A DNA stretch of 64,000 nucleotides from Micromonospora sp. WMMD1155 (GCF_029581275.1 NZ_CP120742.1:7280428-7344427), one strand, 5' to 3'; numbered from the stretch's first letter, positions 45,771-54,694 are shown. Program-made: numbers and translations. Notes: generated from the letters alone by a model not told the origin.

Positions 45771-45810
45771 TCGGGACGGCCGGATTCGAACCGACGACCC
45801 CTTGTTACCG
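45771..45810 (-). other. 3' half of a tRNA gene; probable attachment site
   Basis: Minus strand: T-arm GTCGG-TTCGAAT-CCGGC (5-bp stem, 7-nt loop), then CGTCCCG and discriminator A as the 3' acceptor strand. The complementary 5' acceptor CGGGACG and a D-arm are absent from the expected position (about 45843-45848), so this is not an intact tRNA. A tRNA 3' end next to a tyrosine recombinase gene is the usual signature of an att core. The identity of the tRNA cannot be fixed. Confidence 0.7.
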
Positions 45811-46005
45811 ACAGTAATCGGACCAAGCATGTCATTGCTTGCCGAAAGTGGTCGCTGAGCTGCGGAAAGCCACCCGGCGCTCATCACTCGTTGTCACCCT
45901 TCGTCAGCGATTGAGCGGGGTTTTCGGGGGGTTAACCGGGAGTCCCATACAGAATCCCGCCAGGTCTGATCGCCCCGCTGGCCCTGCCACCGTGTCGCGC
46001 CCACC

Positions 46006-46416
46006 TCACGGCATGGGTGCTGACCGTATCTGTGGCAGCCCTTCCTCTGTCAGCACGACCGTCACCGGAACCGCAAACGACGGTGCGCTCTCGCTGCTGT
46101 TCCGCAACGACCGGCGCACAGGGCACTCGCACGACGGATGCATCGGATCCGGGCACCGGGCAAGAGCAGCGTTCAACCGTTGAACTCCGTCAACGGCGAT
46201 CGGCCACGACCAGTCCATGTCCCACGGCTCCTCCCAGGGCTGGTGGAAACAATCATGATCGAAGTACATGAGAAGGCCGGCCCCGCACCGAGGACACGCG
46301 GACAGGCTGGTCCATCGGTAGGTGACCTGGTACCCGGGAGTACCGTGCGGCACGCCCCAACTGCCGATACGAACAACGGTGCGCTGGTCCACTCGACAGG
46401 CGACGCAGATGCGCAT
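46006..46416 (-). CDS. Hypothetical protein with Cys pairs
   Basis: This 136-residue protein begins MRICVACRVDQRT and has SACPRCGAGLLMYFDH, giving two CxxC pairs that could form a zinc ribbon. The middle is rich in Trp (EEPWDMDWSWP). ATG at 46416 has GGAGG 8-9 nt upstream. No family is recognised and no operon partner is seen. Confidence 0.6.
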   Translation of the reverse strand: MRICVACRVDQRTVVRIGSWGVPHGTPGYQVTYRWTSLSACPRCGAGLLMYFDHDCFHQPWEEPWDMDWSWPIAVDGVQRLNAALARCPDPMHPSCECPVRRSLRNSSESAPSFAVPVTVVLTEEGLPQIRSAPMP

Positions 46417-46744
46417 GGCTAACCCTCCTCCACCGCCTGGCGACATCCACCACAGAGATCGACGCAATCACGAACGCCGTCTACCCAGCAGCGCACAGCG
46501 TGTCAAAGGACGCATGACATCGACGCGACCATCCGCCGATATGGGTATCAATGGGCGTTTCTCGCTAACGGCACCCCTCTGTGTCGAGCCGTCGGCAGCA
46601 GAGAGGTCTCCGTTAGATCCACAGACCCGCATCAATGGCGGTCGATCGTCACGATGCCGAGCCCGGCCGCCATGACGAGAACCCGGTGCAATTTGTCCGA
46701 GTCTCGGACCCGAATCCACGAGCGCCGTTGGGGGTGGGGATGGC
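46417..46744. other. Intergenic region without recognised gene
   Basis: 328 bp between the Cys-pair protein and the IS256 remnant. Frames show no clear coding character. No hairpin or repeat is recognised. Confidence 0.4.
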
Positions 46745-46756
46745 TCACGCTGACGC

Positions 46757-47120
46757 ATCTCCAATGATGCACGTCTGCACCACCGTGCGGGGCCACACAT
46801 TGTTGACGACCTCGGGCAGGCCTTTGAGCCCGTCGCAGACGAGGAAGAACACGTCCTTCACACCCCGGTTACGCAGGTCGGTCAGCACGCTCATCCAGAA
46901 CTTCGCGCCTTCACCACCGGTGCCGGCCCAAAGCCCGAGGATGTCCTTCTCCCCGTCGAGTGTGACCCCGATCGCGTCGATGAACACCGCCGCGTAGATC
47001 TCGTCCAACGGGCGGTGCGACCAGTCGGCCATCTCCTCGATCACCTTGTCGGTGATCCGCGAGATCGTCTCCGACACCGAAGCCCCATAGATCTCGGCGA
47101 AGTCACCAGGCACAACGGCC
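46757..47120 (-). pseudogene. IS256-family (mutator-type) transposase remnant
   Basis: The middle part of a mutator-type transposase: FAEIYGASVSETISRITDKV, then DEIYAAVFIDAIGVTLDGEK, GLWAGTGGEGAKFWMSVLTD and GLPEVVNNVWPRTVVQTCII. Relative to the family consensus about 16 residues are missing between FIDAI and GVTLDG, including the second half of the first catalytic strand, and a Lys is missing after GASVS. Both termini are lost. It lies just upstream of the monooxygenase promoter. Confidence 0.85.
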
Positions 47121-47146
47121 CGGCAGGTCAGGCCGGAAACACCAAC

Positions 47147-47176
47147 TTGACACACTGTCAAGAAAACTTGATAGTG
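47147..47176 (+). promoter_or_regulatory. Promoter with embedded palindromic operator for the monooxygenase
   Basis: A -35-like TTGACA (47147-47152) and a -10-like GATAGT (47170-47175) are 17 bp apart. Between and across them lies an imperfect palindrome, CACTGTCAAG-AAAA-CTTGATAGTG (47153-47176, 9 of 10 arm positions matched). The GTG start is 27 bp downstream with GAAGGAG. The arrangement suggests repression by a dimeric factor such as the TetR-family protein at 49699. Confidence 0.65.
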
Positions 47177-47202
47177 AGTCCAACTCGCGCGAAGGAGACT
47201 CA

Positions 47203-48696
47203 GTGCCACGTAGGCCCCCAGCGACAGATTCCGCCGACGCAGGTGATGCCCCGGTCGACGTTGCGGTGCTGATTGTTGGAGCCGGCCTGTCCGGGATCGG
47301 TGCGGCGTGCCGTCTGGCCATCCACCGGCCCGGGACGTCGTTCGCCGTCCTCGAGGCGCGGGCAGCCGTAGGCGGCACCTGGGATCTCTTCCGCTACCCC
47401 GGAGTGCGCTCCGACTCCGACATGTTCACGCTGGGCTACTCCTTCGCGCCGTGGCAGTCGACGGCGGCAATCGCCGACGGTGCGTCGATCCGCAGTTATA
47501 TCGAGACCACCGCGCAACGGTTCGGCATTCACGACCGGATTCGTTTCGGACATCGGGTGGTCAGCGCCGAGTGGTCCTCGACCGACCGGCGATGGACCGT
47601 ACACGCAGAACTGGTCGCGACCGGGGCGGCGGTGACCTTCACCTGCTCGTTCCTGTTCGTCAACTCCGGCTACTACCGTTATGACCAGGGCTTCACGCCG
47701 GCCCTGCCAGGTGTGGAGCAGTTCGAGGGACAGGTGGTGCACCCGCAACACTGGCCGCAGGATCTCGACTGGTCCGGTCGACGCGTCGTGGTGATCGGCA
47801 GCGGCGCTACCGCGGTCACTCTGGTGCCCGCCCTGGCGGCCAAGGCCGCGAGCGTGACCATGCTGCAGCGCAGCCCGACCTACGTGCTCGCCGTGCCCGC
47901 GCAGGACGCCGTCGCCCGGGTGCTGCGCAAGGCCCTGCCGAGGCGTGTGCGTGACCCGCTGCTGCGCTGGAAGAACGCGTTGATGGCGCAGATGCTGTTC
48001 CAGGCCAGCCGCAGGGTGCCCGGCGTTGTCAAGTCATTCATCCGCCGCCGGCAGCAGCGAGCGCTGCCGCCCGGCTTCGACATCGACACGCACTTCACCC
48101 CGGCATACGAGCCGTGGGACCAGCGGTTGTGCTTCGTGCCGGACGCGGACCTGTTCCAGGCTCTGGCCTCGGGCAGGGCCGCCATCGTCACTGACACCGT
48201 CCGCACCTTCGTACCCGACGGTCTGCTGCTGACCTCGGGCCACCTGCTCGAGACGGACCTCGTCGTCACCGCCACCGGGCTCAACCTGCTGCCCATCGGC
48301 GGCATCGCGCTGACGGTCGACGGCACCCCGGTCGTGTTGCCTCAGCACGTGACCTACAAGGGGATGATGCTCAGCGGTGTCCCCAACTTCGTGCTGACCA
48401 TCGGCTACACGAACGCGTCCTGGACGCTCAAGGCCGACCTCGTGGCGCACTACGTCTGCCGCCTACTCGACTACATGGACGAGCACGGTTACCGCAGCGT
48501 GACTCCCGAACCGCCCGCCGACGCGGGGCGTACCGCTCCGCTGATCGATCTCGCCGCCGGGTACGTCCTGCGCAGCCTCGCACAGCTACCCGTGCAGGGC
48601 GAACACTCTCCCTGGAGGCTGCATCAGAACTATCCGCGCGACTACCGATGGCTGCGACACGGCCCGGTGACCGACGAAGTGAGGTTCGAAAGATGA
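47203..48696 (+). CDS. FAD-dependent Baeyer-Villiger monooxygenase, EthA-like
   Basis: This 497-residue flavoprotein inserts oxygen next to ketones, or oxidises sulfur or nitrogen groups, using NADPH and O2. It has an FAD Rossmann motif VGAGLSGIGAACRL (26-39), GTWDLFRYPGVRSDS, the BVMO fingerprint FEGQVVHPQHWP (FxGxxxHxxxW) and an NADPH motif VIGSGATAVTLVPAL. The order and the ESPTY-like QRSPTYVLA segment match mycobacterial EthA. GTG at 47203 has GAAGGAG 6-7 nt upstream. It lies near an EthR-like regulator. The physiological substrate is unknown. Confidence 0.9.
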   Translation: MPRRPPATDSADAGDAPVDVAVLIVGAGLSGIGAACRLAIHRPGTSFAVLEARAAVGGTWDLFRYPGVRSDSDMFTLGYSFAPWQSTAAIADGASIRSYIETTAQRFGIHDRIRFGHRVVSAEWSSTDRRWTVHAELVATGAAVTFTCSFLFVNSGYYRYDQGFTPALPGVEQFEGQVVHPQHWPQDLDWSGRRVVVIGSGATAVTLVPALAAKAASVTMLQRSPTYVLAVPAQDAVARVLRKALPRRVRDPLLRWKNALMAQMLFQASRRVPGVVKSFIRRRQQRALPPGFDIDTHFTPAYEPWDQRLCFVPDADLFQALASGRAAIVTDTVRTFVPDGLLLTSGHLLETDLVVTATGLNLLPIGGIALTVDGTPVVLPQHVTYKGMMLSGVPNFVLTIGYTNASWTLKADLVAHYVCRLLDYMDEHGYRSVTPEPPADAGRTAPLIDLAAGYVLRSLAQLPVQGEHSPWRLHQNYPRDYRWLRHGPVTDEVRFER

Positions 48697-48794
48697 GTAC
48701 GCGGAGCGCCGGGGTGAGCACGAGGCAACCCGAGACCGTGTTCGGGGTCCGGCTGAACCGCCGCACCACAACTGACCGCGCGGGTGTGCGATGA
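48693..48794 (+). CDS. 33-codon coupled small open reading frame
   Basis: A 33-residue frame (MSTRSAGVSTRQPETVFGVR...) whose ATG overlaps the monooxygenase stop (ATGA) and whose TGA overlaps the amidohydrolase ATG (ATGA). The double coupling is what would be expected of a translated link between the two genes. The peptide is basic and of no known family. It may only relay ribosomes. Confidence 0.45.
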   Translation: MSTRSAGVSTRQPETVFGVRLNRRTTTDRAGVR

Positions 48795-49753
48795 CAGGGA
48801 GCCGGGTTGTGGACATCCACGCGCACCTGATCACCGATGGTTACCGGCGGGCATGGGCGGAAGGCGGCCACGGCGACCCGGACGGGATCCTCGCGCTACC
48901 GGATTGGAGCGTGGCGCAGGCGCTGTCCTTCATGGACGAAGACGGTGTCGACGCCGCACTGTTGTCGGTCTCCTCGCCGGGCATCTTCTTCGGCGACCGC
49001 AGGGCGGCCGTGTCGTTGGCGCGGATCGTCAATGACGAGTCCGCGGCGGTCGTCGCGGCGCATCCCGCCCGGTTCGGATTCGCCGCCAGCCTGCCCTTGC
49101 CGGACGTCAACGCGGCGATCGCCGAGGCCCGGCGGTGTCTGACGGAGCTGCGTGCGGATGCGGTGTCGTTGCTGACCAACTACGGTGGCCTGTATCTCGG
49201 CGACCCTCAACTGCGGCCGTTACTGGAGATGCTCGACGAGCACCGGGCGGTCGTACTGGTTCACCCGACCTCGCCGCCCTGCTGGGAGCAGGTGTCGTTC
49301 AACCGTCCGCGCCCACTGCTCGAGTTCCTGCTCGACACCACCCGCGCTGTGGTCAACCTGATCCTCGCCGGCGACGTCGCCGGCTACCGGCGAATCCGCT
49401 GGGTCATCCCGCACGCCGGGGCCGCGTTGCCCGTTCTGGCCGACCGGATCCACCTGCTCGGCGGGTACTTCGCCCGCGGTGACGAGCCCGACGTCGATGT
49501 GCTCGACGATCTGGGCAGCATGTTCTTCGACGTGGCCGGTGCGGCACTACCGCGAGCGCTGCCCGCCCTACGCGACCTGGTGGGGACAGACCGCTTGCTG
49601 TACGGCAGCGACTACCCGTTCACGCCCGGTCCGGCTGCCTCGATGATGCTCGGCGCGTTACGCGCGACGGCCCCGGATCTGCTCGGAGCGGAGGCGGATC
49701 ACCTGTTCGCCCATAACGCCGCGGCACTGTTTCCTCGGCTCGGCGGCGCGTAG
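48791..49753 (+). CDS. Amidohydrolase family 2 (metal-dependent hydrolase/decarboxylase)
   Basis: This 320-residue TIM-barrel enzyme has VDIHAHL near the N-terminus (HxH metal ligands), VLVHPTSPP, WVIPHAGAALP (His) and LLYGSDYPFT (Asp). This is the layout of ACMSD-like decarboxylases and related hydrolases (amidohydro_2). ATG at 48791 overlaps the small frame before it. Downstream of a Baeyer-Villiger enzyme, a hydrolase of this type could open or decarboxylate the oxidised product (inference). Its end overlaps the convergent TetR gene by 55 bp. Confidence 0.85.
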   Translation: MTGSRVVDIHAHLITDGYRRAWAEGGHGDPDGILALPDWSVAQALSFMDEDGVDAALLSVSSPGIFFGDRRAAVSLARIVNDESAAVVAAHPARFGFAASLPLPDVNAAIAEARRCLTELRADAVSLLTNYGGLYLGDPQLRPLLEMLDEHRAVVLVHPTSPPCWEQVSFNRPRPLLEFLLDTTRAVVNLILAGDVAGYRRIRWVIPHAGAALPVLADRIHLLGGYFARGDEPDVDVLDDLGSMFFDVAGAALPRALPALRDLVGTDRLLYGSDYPFTPGPAASMMLGALRATAPDLLGAEADHLFAHNAAALFPRLGGA

Positions 49754-50370
49754 ATCGACTGCATCCAGATGTGGACCAGGGTGTCGACGACGCGGTCCGG
49801 GGCGATGTGTGGGTCGTCGCCGACGAAGGTGGCAATCATCGTACGTTCGCTGAGGTATATCAGGGCGGTCGCGAGGTCCTGCGCCGGTATACCGACGGGG
49901 GCCCTGCCCGCTGCCCGTTCCGCCGTGACGACTCGTTCGACGCCTTCACCCCATGCCGTCATGATGGCGGACCACGCCGCCCGGACCTCGGGATCGGCCA
50001 GTGCGACGCAGGCGCGAACGACGGCGACGCGGGCGGAGAAGATCGTCCAGATGCCGGTGAGCCACGTATGCCACTGCGACCGCGGATCACCCGTTGCATC
50101 GCTGGGAGGATCTAGCACCGTCGACGCCTCAGCAGCGAGCGCGTCCAACAGCGCGAGCAACACCGAGGTCTTGGACGGAAAGTAGAAATAGAAGCCGGAT
50201 CGGGAGATCCCGGATCCGCGGGCAATGTCGTCGATCGACAGCTCCGCGAACGTCTGGGACTGCAGCAGCCTCTCCAGACCGGCCATGATCGCCTGTTCCC
50301 TGGCGTCCCCGACCGACTGCGCAGGCCGACGACCCCGGCGGGGCGTGCTGGGGTCATGCGCCGTTGCCAC
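49699..50370 (-). CDS. TetR-family regulator, EthR-like
   Basis: This 223-residue protein has an N-terminal HTH: ELSIDDIARGSGISRSGFYFYFPSK (residues about 43-67, given here as the family pattern) and a ligand-binding helical domain ending DRVVDTLVHIWMQSIYAPP. Both ends closely resemble mycobacterial EthR, the repressor of ethA. Here the gene is separated from the monooxygenase by the amidohydrolase and runs in the opposite direction, instead of divergently as in mycobacteria. ATG start at 50370. It is the likely repressor of the palindromic site at 47153 or of its own region at 50423. Confidence 0.85.
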   Translation of the reverse strand: MATAHDPSTPRRGRRPAQSVGDAREQAIMAGLERLLQSQTFAELSIDDIARGSGISRSGFYFYFPSKTSVLLALLDALAAEASTVLDPPSDATGDPRSQWHTWLTGIWTIFSARVAVVRACVALADPEVRAAWSAIMTAWGEGVERVVTAERAAGRAPVGIPAQDLATALIYLSERTMIATFVGDDPHIAPDRVVDTLVHIWMQSIYAPPSRGNSAAALWANR

Positions 50371-50422
50371 CAGACGATCATAAACGCTCTCCCCGGCTCA
50401 CGACCGCAGCAGTGAGCCTCGC

Positions 50423-50435
50423 ACCGACGGTCGGT
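50423..50435. promoter_or_regulatory. 13-bp palindrome in TetR/PEBP intergenic region
   Basis: ACCGAC-G-GTCGGT, 53 bp upstream of the TetR start, in a 317-bp divergent region (50371-50687) that otherwise shows no gene. Short and GC-rich, so it may be chance. It differs from the monooxygenase operator. Confidence 0.35.
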
Positions 50436-50687
50436 CATAGCCGAGGAGCCCGACGACTCCCGTCAGCACGACCAGATGGGCTGACTCAACGCACCCCTCG
50501 CTTTCTCAGCTGGATTTACCGAACCCGTCAGCTGCACGCAGACCGGCACGGAGGCGCCCATCCGTCCGGTCGGCCGCCTGCGGTCACCGAGGGCGGGGTG
50601 CGGGCCAGATCACGTTCCGTCCTCAAGCATGTCGACGTAGGCTAACTTCGTTCGGCTATGTCATCACCATCGAGTTGAGGGGCTGCA

Positions 50688-51284
50688 ATGGGCAGTTCAG
50701 AAACATCGAACGCCGGGCCGGTGACGCCAGGCCGCCTGATCGGGCGCCTCCTGCGCGGGGTCCGCGCCGGTGAGCGCCGCAGCGTCGCCCGGCATCCCGC
50801 GCTTCAGAGCAGCGAGACCGTCGTGCTGGATAGTCCCGCCTTCGCGCCAGGTTCGCCCATCCCAACTCGGCACGCTGGCGAGGGCGTCGGTGACAACCTC
50901 TCGCCCGCGTTGGCCTGGTCGCATGTGCCCGCCGGCACGCGGCAGCTCCTGCTGATCTTCGAGGACCTGGACGTGCCGCTGCGTAAACCGCTTCTGCACA
51001 CCGTCGCCCTGCTGGACGCGGCGCTGCCCGGGCTATCCGAGGGACAGCTCAACAAGCCCGGCGAGGGCGTCCGGTTCCTTCCGGCCGCGTTCGGGCGGAC
51101 GGGCTACGCCGGTCCGCGTCCGATCCCTGGCCACGGCACGCACACCTACCGCTTCCTGCTGTACGCGCTGGACCGGCCGATTGCCGACGACCTGCCGACG
51201 GCGTCGGTCGAGGCCCTGCTGGCCCAGGCGAGCGGGCACGTCCTGGCCGCCGGACAACTGGCCGGCACCTACCGGCGCGACTGA
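50688..51284 (+). CDS. YbhB/YbcL (PEBP/Raf kinase inhibitor-like) family protein
   Basis: This 198-residue protein has the PEBP fold motifs DNLSPALAWSHVPAGTRQLLLIFEDLD (conserved DxSP and DxD region) and PIPGHGTHTYRFLLYALD (the GxHxY signature of the ligand site). The N-terminal 45 residues are a basic extension with no clear signal peptide. ATG at 50688 has GAGGGG upstream. It stands 12 bp before the decarboxylase gene, so the two are probably co-transcribed. Its biochemical role in bacteria is unclear. Confidence 0.85.
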   Translation: MGSSETSNAGPVTPGRLIGRLLRGVRAGERRSVARHPALQSSETVVLDSPAFAPGSPIPTRHAGEGVGDNLSPALAWSHVPAGTRQLLLIFEDLDVPLRKPLLHTVALLDAALPGLSEGQLNKPGEGVRFLPAAFGRTGYAGPRPIPGHGTHTYRFLLYALDRPIADDLPTASVEALLAQASGHVLAAGQLAGTYRRD

Positions 51285-51296
51285 GTGAGGCCCGAG

Positions 51297-52697
51297 ATGA
51301 ACCCGGATTTGAGTGCCGAGCTCGACGTCCTCGCCGAAGCTGATGAGCGAGCCCGCCGCTACGTCGCGGGCATCGGCCGCCGACCGGTCTTCCCGCCGGA
51401 CGACGCCCTGCGCAACCTCCGCCAATTCGACGAACCCCTGCCGCAGCGGGGCGAAGGCGCACTGGCGACGCTGCGGTTGCTCGACGAGTACGGAACACCG
51501 GCCACCGTTGAGAGCAACGGCGGGCGCTACTTCGGCTTCGTGGTCGGGGCCAGTCTGCCGGCCGCGGCCGCGGCCGACCGACTTGTGTTGGCCTGGGACA
51601 ACGGGGCGCTTGGCCACGTCACGTCGCCCGCCGCGGCTGCGGTCGAGCGGGTGGCCGGCCGCTGGCTGCTCGACATCCTCGACCTTCCGCGGGACAGCGC
51701 GGTCGGCTTCACCACCAGCGCGACCGCGGGCACGTTGATCGCGGTCGCCACGGCCCGGCGGGCGGCGCTGAAGCGGCTGGGCTGGGATCTCGACCGTCGC
51801 GGTCTAGGCGGGGCGCCGCAGATCCGTGTGGTCGTCTCCGAGCTCGCACACGTGGCTGTCCGCAAGGCGCTGCGAGTGCTGGGCTTCGGCGCGGACAACC
51901 TCACCGTCGCACCCGCCGACGAGCACGGCCGGATTGACCCCGCCCGGCTGCCCGAGCTGACCTCGGCCACGATCCTGATCCTGCAGGCCGGCGAAGTGAA
52001 CACCGGCGACTGCGATCCATTCGATCAGATCGTCCCGCGGGCGCGCACCGCCGGAGCGTGGATCCACGTCGACGGCGCATTCGGCCTGTGGGCCCGCGCC
52101 TCAGCCCACCGCGACCTGACCGCGGGCGTGGACGGCGCGGACAGCTGGACAGTCGACGGCCACAAGTGGCTGAACACTCCATACGACACGGCGATGGTCA
52201 TCGTCCGAGACGCCGCCGCCCTGGCCGAGTCAATGAACTCCGATGCCGCCTACTCCATCGCCTCGGCCGACTCGCAGAAGAACCTGACGTTCGAGTTCTC
52301 CCGCCGGGCCCGCGGCGTTTCGGTATGGGCTGCCCTGCGCTCGCTGGGCCGCGACGGGGTGGCCGACCTCGTCGAGCGGACAGTCGCCATGAGCACGCAG
52401 ATCGCCGCAGGGCTTCGCGAGGCCGGTTACACGGTGCACAACCGGGTCGTCCTGAACCAGATCATCGCTTCGGGCGCAACTGACGCCGAGACGGTCCGCG
52501 TCATCAGCGCCGCGCAGGAATCCGGGCGTACGTGGTTCGGCGGGGGCGTGTGGCGTGGCCGGCGGGTTCTGCGGATCTCGGTGTCGTCGTGGCGCACCCG
52601 CCCGCAGGACGTTCGTGACCTCATCGATCTGCTCGGCGAGCTGCGCCGTCAGCATCGACTCCAGTCCGCCGACGATCACCTCCTGCCGGACCGGTGA
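51297..52697 (+). CDS. PLP-dependent decarboxylase (group II, glutamate/aromatic type)
   Basis: This 466-residue fold-type I enzyme has ATVESNGGRYFGFV and TSPAAAAVERVAGRWLLDIL near the N-terminus, HVDGAFGLWA (Asp to pyridine N) and the PLP lysine in SWTVDGHKWLNTPYD. The C-terminal part ends RRVLRISVSSWRT. The family decarboxylates acidic or aromatic amino acids. ATG at 51297 is preferred over the GTG at 51285 because GTGAGG lies about 6 nt upstream. The substrate cannot be predicted. Confidence 0.85.
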   Translation: MNPDLSAELDVLAEADERARRYVAGIGRRPVFPPDDALRNLRQFDEPLPQRGEGALATLRLLDEYGTPATVESNGGRYFGFVVGASLPAAAAADRLVLAWDNGALGHVTSPAAAAVERVAGRWLLDILDLPRDSAVGFTTSATAGTLIAVATARRAALKRLGWDLDRRGLGGAPQIRVVVSELAHVAVRKALRVLGFGADNLTVAPADEHGRIDPARLPELTSATILILQAGEVNTGDCDPFDQIVPRARTAGAWIHVDGAFGLWARASAHRDLTAGVDGADSWTVDGHKWLNTPYDTAMVIVRDAAALAESMNSDAAYSIASADSQKNLTFEFSRRARGVSVWAALRSLGRDGVADLVERTVAMSTQIAAGLREAGYTVHNRVVLNQIIASGATDAETVRVISAAQESGRTWFGGGVWRGRRVLRISVSSWRTRPQDVRDLIDLLGELRRQHRLQSADDHLLPDR

Positions 52698-52829
52698 GCG
52701 AACCAGCCGCACACCGCACCTCGCTCACATGAAAGAACACGACGGCTCGTGGACCCCTGCCGCCGAAAGCAACCACCGGCGGCCCTTCTCCTGGACCGCA
52801 TTCTCAACACCCCTACGAAAGAGGTAGCC

Positions 52830-53603
52830 ATGTCAAACGTCACCTTCGATTTCACCGGCAAGGTGGTTCTGGTCACCGGCGGCGGCAGCGGCATTGGTCT
52901 GCAGGTCGCCAAGGACTTCGCCGCGGCCGGCGCGGACGTCGTCATCGCGGGCCGGACCACGTCGCGTCTGGACGCGGCAGTCACGGAGATCGGCGCCAAG
53001 GCGAGCGCGAGCACCCTGGACATCGGCGACGGCGACGCGGTGCGCGCGTTGATCGCCGATATGGTCAACCGGTACGGGCGCCTCGACGTGGTCGTGAGCA
53101 ACGCGGCGAGCTACATCCCCGGCGACATCACCGACGTTGCCCCGTCCGACTGGGAGCAGCTGCGCCGCACGAACATCGACGGCTTCTTCCACCTGGCGCA
53201 GGCGGCACTGCCCGAGCTGGCCAAGACGGGCGGAAGTTTCGTCGCCACCTCCAGCGTGTCGGGCCTGCGCGGGGACTGGGGTTCGCCCATCTACAACGCC
53301 TCGAAGGGCGCGGTCTCGCTGTTCGTGCAGGCGCTCGCCCTGGACTGGGGCGCCAAAGGTGTGCGGGTCAACGCCGTGGCGCCGTCGCTCACCAACACCG
53401 AGCCGGTCGCGGGCGTGACCGGTAACGACACACTGCTACGGCAGTTCGAGGCGAGGGTCGCGCTCGGGCGCATCGCGGAGCCCGACGACATCTCCCCGGT
53501 GGTGCTCTTCCTCGCCTCTGACTCGGCCCGATACGTCAACGGGGTGATCCTGCCCGTCGACGGAGGCACCAGTGCGTCCACCGGTCAGGCACGACCCGCC
53601 TGA
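52830..53603 (+). CDS. Short-chain dehydrogenase/reductase
   Basis: This 257-residue classical SDR has VTGGGSGIGLQ (TGxxxGxG cofactor motif, about 16-23), NAAS (NAG-like), Ser in ATSSVSG and YNASK (YxxxK). Arg-containing IAGRTTSRLD after strand 2 suggests NADP(H). ATG at 52830 has GAAAGAGG about 5 nt upstream. It belongs to the rightward oxidoreductase series and probably reduces or oxidises a carbonyl or alcohol produced here. Confidence 0.93.
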   Translation: MSNVTFDFTGKVVLVTGGGSGIGLQVAKDFAAAGADVVIAGRTTSRLDAAVTEIGAKASASTLDIGDGDAVRALIADMVNRYGRLDVVVSNAASYIPGDITDVAPSDWEQLRRTNIDGFFHLAQAALPELAKTGGSFVATSSVSGLRGDWGSPIYNASKGAVSLFVQALALDWGAKGVRVNAVAPSLTNTEPVAGVTGNDTLLRQFEARVALGRIAEPDDISPVVLFLASDSARYVNGVILPVDGGTSASTGQARPA

Positions 53604-53698
53604 CGAGGTTCTCGGTCACGTCACAACCACGGAGTCATCGCAGTCAAAACAGCTACGGCTGCGTCACTGGGCACTGATCATTCATCAGGAGACGAGCA

Positions 53699-54694
53699 AT
53701 GAAATCTATCCAGTTCAGCGAGTACGGCGTTCCGGACTCGCTGCGCCTGGTCGAGGCCGAACCCACCCCGGCGCGTGCCGGCGAGGTCCGGGTGGCCATC
53801 GAAGCGGCACCGCTGAACCCCTCGGACTTCATGCTGACCGACGGTCGATACCCGTTCCGGCCGGCGCTGCCATCGCCGGCCGGCTCCGAGGGCGTCGGCC
53901 GGGTCATCGACGTCGGCGACGGCGTGACGGCGGTCGAGCAGGGCGATCGGGTGCTGGTCCTGCCGTCGGGGCAGCCGGGCACCTGGCAGCAGGAAATTGT
54001 GATTGCCGAACGGTTCGTGGTGCGGGTCGGTCGCGACATCGACCCGGTGCAACTGGCCACGGTGGGGATCAACGCGGCCACCGCCCACCTGCTACTGCGC
54101 TACGGCAACCTGAGGCCCGGCGCCTGGGTGGCCCAGACCGCGGCGAACTCCGGTCTCGGCGCCTTCATCATCGCGCTCGCCCGCCGTGCCGGCCTGCGGA
54201 CGCTGAACATCGTGCGTCGGCCCGGGGTCGCGGACCCGCTGCTCGACGCCGGCGCCGACGCGGTGGTGGTCAGCGACGACGCCCTCACCGCCGGGGTCGG
54301 CGAGGCGCTCGGTGACGAGAAGGTCTCTCTGCTGCTCGACGGGGTCGGCGGTCCGCTCGTCGCGGAGCTGGCGCCGTTCCTGGCGCGCGAGGCGGACATC
54401 GTCAGCTTCGCGGCGATGAGCGGACAACCGATCGCCGTGCACCCGATGTACCTCAACTTCAAGAACCTGCACGTACACGGGTTCTGGCTGAACAATTGGC
54501 TCGACTCCGCCCCGCGCGCCGAGATCGAACAGGTCTACGCAGAGATCATCGACCTGATCGCCGACCGGGTGCTGTCGACGCGCATCGAGGCCACCTACCG
54601 CCTCGATGAGCACGCTGAGGCGATCGCGCACGCGCGGTCCACCGGCCGCCACGGAAAGATCGTCTTCACCAACGACGTGTTGGTGACGCGATGA
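53699..54694 (+). CDS. MDR-family 2-enoyl thioester reductase-like protein
   Basis: This 331-residue medium-chain dehydrogenase/reductase lacks the zinc ligands. LNPSDFMLTDGRYPFRP at the N-terminal domain and AQTAANSGLGAFIIALARRAG at the cofactor site match the mitochondrial trans-2-enoyl-CoA reductase (MECR/ETR1) group. ATG at 53699 follows CAGGAGACG. The ATG of the next MDR gene overlaps its stop (ATGA). The likely role is NADPH-dependent reduction of an enoyl or enone product. Confidence 0.87.
   Translation: MKSIQFSEYGVPDSLRLVEAEPTPARAGEVRVAIEAAPLNPSDFMLTDGRYPFRPALPSPAGSEGVGRVIDVGDGVTAVEQGDRVLVLPSGQPGTWQQEIVIAERFVVRVGRDIDPVQLATVGINAATAHLLLRYGNLRPGAWVAQTAANSGLGAFIIALARRAGLRTLNIVRRPGVADPLLDAGADAVVVSDDALTAGVGEALGDEKVSLLLDGVGGPLVAELAPFLAREADIVSFAAMSGQPIAVHPMYLNFKNLHVHGFWLNNWLDSAPRAEIEQVYAEIIDLIADRVLSTRIEATYRLDEHAEAIAHARSTGRHGKIVFTNDVLVTR

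Noticed and set aside
45771..45848. Complete tRNA gene
   Set aside because: The 5' acceptor complement CGGGACG and a D-arm are missing; only the 3' half is present.
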